DNA of 64,000 bases from positions 1 through 64,000 of the forward strand of contig VTPC01090568.1 in the NCBI GenBank assembly GCA_011009095.1, written 5' to 3'. The stretch's first letter is position 1; every line of letters begins with the position of its first letter. The stretch is from Ignelater luminosus (Eukaryota > Arthropoda > Insecta > Coleoptera > Elateridae). The notes beneath the pieces are model-generated. The model ran no database searches. It was not told the origin of the DNA and worked only from the letters and a program-made list of their open reading frames with translations. This document shows positions 59,959-64,000 of the stretch, piece after piece. The position numbers were made by a program, and so were the translations under genes.

Positions 59959-62900
59959 TTTATTAACGTGGTTACCGTAGTAACATTTTTGCAGGTTGTT
60001 ATTATTAATGTTCCAATACTACAAGGTCAAAAATCTAGAGAGTGACTCATTTCAAGCATAAATGATGAGAAAGAAGCGGTATACAAAATTACATAGTTCA
60101 AAATAAACAGTACCCAATCAAGAATACTTGTCGCTCACTTTCTAAAGACCGGCCACAGCCGGTGCCACTCTCTACAACTTTCATCATGTAGTATAGGTAA
60201 ATACACTACCTATTGCAATATGTTCTACAAACAAGTATTTAAATCAAAGCAATTGCTTTATGTAAAAACCATGTTAAAGAACATGGCTGGTAAATAGGAG
60301 AAAAATATGATTGATTTAATGTTTTCTGGTATTTAAACTATGGGTGGTTACTTTTATTTAATAATTTTGGGCTGTCATAACCAAATTACAAAAAAATATA
60401 CGACTTTTGATATTTCCACAACGGAAGCGCTGATATTCTTTACCTGAAATAATACACCCTGTATATTAGATGCTTTAATTTGAAAACTACCGAAAAAAGA
60501 AATCTAACATACTTATCTACATAATACCGTTTTGAAAATTTATTTCTGCTACTAGTCGATAATCTTTCTAAATTGCAGTAACGCAGAACAGAATTAGATT
60601 CGACAGTGCCATTAAATTAATTTTAAATAATTCTCAACTTTTTTTACTTTCATAACAGACTGGTATAAAATATGTAGGTAATGGAATTAAAAACAAAACG
60701 AAACTAAAATAATTAAATAAAAACTTGCAAAGTGACAACGAGGTGCTTAAATGAATGAGATACTTAAACTAGAAATAGAAACAACTCAATGGTAAAAGCT
60801 CTTCAATATTTATATCGTTTCGTGAAAAAAGGCAGTAAGTTCGGATTGTCAAATGAATTCCTTTGAAAATTTCTTTTTTAATAAATTTAATAACCAAATT
60901 GCATTAATTGTAGAGTGAGGTTATGACAGTGTATGTAATATATAGCCCCACTCACAGCGTAGTTTAGTAACGTTCAACAAATTGAATTAAAGCATCCGTG
61001 AAGTTTGTATAATCAAAGATTGAAGAAGTTCTGCCATAAAATTCAATCAGTGTAACACTAACCAAATAAAAGTAGTTCAATAGAGACTATATAACTTCTT
61101 GTATTGGTCAAAAAATGCCTTCACTAAACTGCGTTTCACCTTACGACTATTCTTTAAACACAGGAAGACAACGCTATTGATAATCAAGCAACGATGCCCC
61201 AAAGAGTTACAACTACTTGCTTGCCTACGGACGCCTGATTGTCCTGTTCCCTTGACAAACCCGGTTGTACTTTCTAATAGTTCTTTTCCGATAGTAGACG
61301 TTAGCAGACGAGTTCACAAAACTCTGAATAAGCCGACACGTTTTTAACATTAAGAAAAATAATATCCCGAATTACACTTAGCTCCTTCACAATTTGCATG
61401 TATAAATTAGAAAGTTTTAGATTTCACTGATATACCTTAGCAGAATGTTTTGTTTAACATGGAATCTTTTTCCAGCAATCGTGAAACTTGGCTTATATCT
61501 GTTATACTGTTTTCATCTTGAAATGCAAAACTGGATACAATACTAACTCTACTGGATAGGTACAAATATTGAGAAAATGAGAAACACAGTGTCTAACACT
61601 TCTCCGCTGTTATTAGATTGCGAGTTTTTGCTCATTATGAGAACTGCAAATATCATTCTTATATTTCTAAACGAACAGTACTAAAATGCAAACGCGTTAT
61701 GTATATACCTAATTTATTATTACGAAACTGAATAATGCAAGTCGGTACTGTTTTTGGGTATTCACTTGTCTGCAATATTCTGGCCAATAGAATATATTTT
61801 GATGTCATTTTTAAACTACGTGATCGTAGTCTAATAGATTAAGATTCATACAAACCTGCAAACCGCCTTTGTTTAGAGTAATCAGTCAATTTTGGATTAC
61901 AGCGATGCATTCTAAGCGATTGCTATATTACGAAAATCACCATTATAGACTTGTTGGTTTTGATCTCATTAATGAAATTACACCAAGTTCAATCAAATAT
62001 TAAATTTTTTGCAAACACTATTGGGTCAGAATTTAAATACTGCGTGAATCAAACGCAGATGAAAAGGGCCGTAGCATTAGACCTGTCTCTCTGGTCTCCT
62101 ATGTTTGAATTGTGTGGAATAATATTGCATCGATATCAGCAACTAAATTAATTTTTTACTTATGGTTTTTGTGTCAGTATCGTTTTCTTCGATGAAATTT
62201 TTAAGAATAATATATTGAAAAATTTTAACCTTTTCTGTCTTATTTTGCCATTCATTGCTATTCTTTTCCTGATTCATCAATATCTACCTTATTTATCTTA
62301 TTTTGTTCTTTGTTGCTAACCTGTTCTTGTCCAATTTCATTAGTATTTGACTTACTTTACATTTCTTTGTTAATTTGAATCTGATAAGTTTCATTGCTAT
62401 TATCCTCATGCTTAACAACTTAGCAAAATATTGGATTCTTGGGAATTCTCAATCAGCAGTCTCATAAATCCACCTTTATAGTTAAGTTATTATCCAACCT
62501 CTTAGAGTATTTTAGGGTTTAAAACCTTACTTTTCCAAAGCTAATTCATCAGGAGTAGATGAAATTGAAATTGGTCCGCAGAAATCTTCATGACAAATCT
62601 AAATGCCAAAGTAAATTTTGGAAGATCATATTTTTTGGCATCAGCTCTTGAGGCTGAATTATTAGTTTTAATTCCATTTAAGACTATGTCGATTATGTCT
62701 CCGCTGTAATTATATTTTTAGCATGATTTACCACTCTATGAAAAGTAATATTTTAGTGATTGAACACAAATAAATCACTTATTGGACAGGTAGACAATAA
62801 CTCGTTTGAATGAGCAGAAGAATAATTTATTCATAGATATATTTCAATGTAGCATTTCTCGTAAAGAATTTTATTAGGTTATGAGTTACATGTAATGGTT

Positions 62901-64000
62901 TTCTTAGTCATGGACAGGCATCCAATAACCGAAATACGTTTCAGTTATTATTTCATAAATTATACCCTGTTTTGACGTATTCCTCTATATCCAATGTGTC
63001 AAGTCAGGTATTGTTAAACTATTTTGGAAACATTTAGACATTTCTAATTTATAGTTGCAAATTATAGGCAAATAATCAAGTCCAATTTTGGATATCGTGT
63101 GCTTCATTAAAAGAAATACATTGCAGCACGTAACTCATTGCAGAAAAAAGTACACACAGTTACATGGGCAACGGCAATATGCATATAATATCACAAATTC
63201 ATTCCTAAGAATTATTTCATGGCATGGTGCAAACATTTATGTTTTTTTTTCAAATAAACATAAGATAGTTAGGAACCAGTTAACTATTTTAATAACACGA
63301 AAGCGTGACTGCATATCCAAGGTCTTAAAGTTTGTCTGGTAAAAGCTAAAATCAATTTTTTAAAACACCTAAAACACACTTAGTACAGAAATGCTTGTCA
63401 GAAAACTCAGTAGTTGCAAGGTGTATTGACACAAACTGTTGTAAAGAAAAGAAAGAAAATTTGAATTAATGAGGGATCCAAGAAAAAACCGCGATTGAAA
63501 AATGGGTGTTTAGAGTTAACCAATCCTTTTAATTAGTTTTATGTGAATTTGTCTAGTACCAGGTCAATTAAATGATCGTTCAAATAAGTATTTTGACAGT
63601 TTCTGTTTTTAGGAGTTTTTGCTTTTTATTGAAAATGTATTAAATGGCGACCAAACCTTACATTTGATACAGGTTCTTATTCTCACAGCTGCTAGTTCAA
63701 ATTTATTAGTGTTTTACGACAATTCGCAGCATTTTTGGAAATTGCCTTTTTTTCCAGCAATAATTAACTTGTGTAAATTTAGGTTAGAATTTCAAGAGAA
63801 CGTTGCAGGATATCTTGACGAAAACATACCCTAATTATATTTAATAATATAATAATAATATTATACATCTTAATACTATTAAATTAGATGTTCATACTAT
63901 AATACGTAATATAAAGTTTTCGATTAATATATTGTTTACTTCTAACCATAAGTATATAGCATGCTAAGACGTTAGGTAAACACGCCTATGTTATCTTAGT
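59959..64000. other. AT-rich DNA, one solo mariner-type end
   Basis: No gene recognised. ACACCCTGTA followed by TA at 60454-60465 is the reverse complement of the mariner-type terminus TACAGGGTGT, so an element ending there would extend to lower coordinates; its other end was not found before the hAT boundary. A 6-bp hairpin ACCGGC-CACA-GCCGGT lies at about 60148-60163. The 61099-61347 frame (82 codons) has no motif. Sequence is (A/T)-rich simple repeat at 63838-63870. Confidence 0.45.

Noticed and set aside
1-64000. tRNA genes, rRNA, CRISPR arrays, bacterial-style operons.
   Set aside because: No convincing B-box plus cloverleaf was seen, the only tandem array has diverged units and no spacers of the CRISPR kind, and no ribosomal sequence was recognised.

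Overview
The window looks like a transposon-rich, strongly AT-rich stretch of an insect (or at least arthropod) nuclear genome. The case rests on the decayed mobile elements, whose families are common in insects: LINEs with APE-type endonuclease and reverse transcriptase, a Tigger/pogo element, hAT and PIF/Harbinger DNA transposons, Tc1/mariner-type elements ending in TACAGKGTGT, and two further transposase families. There is no dense array of long open frames, no operon and no ribosome-binding-site pattern. The longest open frame is 184 codons and matches nothing I recognise, so this is not bacterial, viral or plasmid DNA. The species cannot be named from the sequence.

Layout. 1-7.6 kb: no recognisable gene. 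7.6-8.9 kb: reverse-transcriptase fossil of a jockey-like LINE. 13.6-14.6 kb: a 1,016-bp long-inverted-repeat element with a mariner/IS630-type transposase remnant at its centre. 15.6-19.2 kb: the best-preserved element, a nearly complete LINE on the minus strand. 20.6-20.9 kb: an unidentified block that reads like decayed or spliced coding sequence. 23-26.4 kb: mariner-type MITE sequence. 26.8-30.7 kb: a transposase-family fossil split by about 2.1 kb of younger insertions, including a second transposase fossil in the opposite orientation. 36.0-37.2 kb: a deleted Tigger/pogo element with both ends and its TA duplication. 38.7-40.1 kb: a tandem array of roughly ten diverged units of about 142 bp. 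44.0-44.5 kb: a short hAT with an intact 8-bp target duplication. 45.5-47.4 kb: a second LINE reverse-transcriptase fossil split by a PIF/Harbinger element and possibly a solo LTR. 58.0-60.0 kb: a 1,956-bp hAT element with a perfect 8-bp target duplication and a decayed transposase.

How the parts relate. I see no pathway or working gene cluster. Every recognisable coding region carries frameshifts, stops, deletions or lost catalytic residues, and the relations are those of a transposon graveyard: insertion into older elements and internal deletion. No host gene, tRNA, rRNA or CRISPR array could be supported. The rest is AT-rich DNA that could be intergenic or the inside of a very large intron. 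A few less AT-rich islands (about 20.6-20.9, 24.7-24.9, 41.83-41.97 and 45.0-45.3 kb) are the likeliest places for a missed exon or conserved non-coding element. I did not find a convincing new biological system; the findings rank the items that best repay a check.
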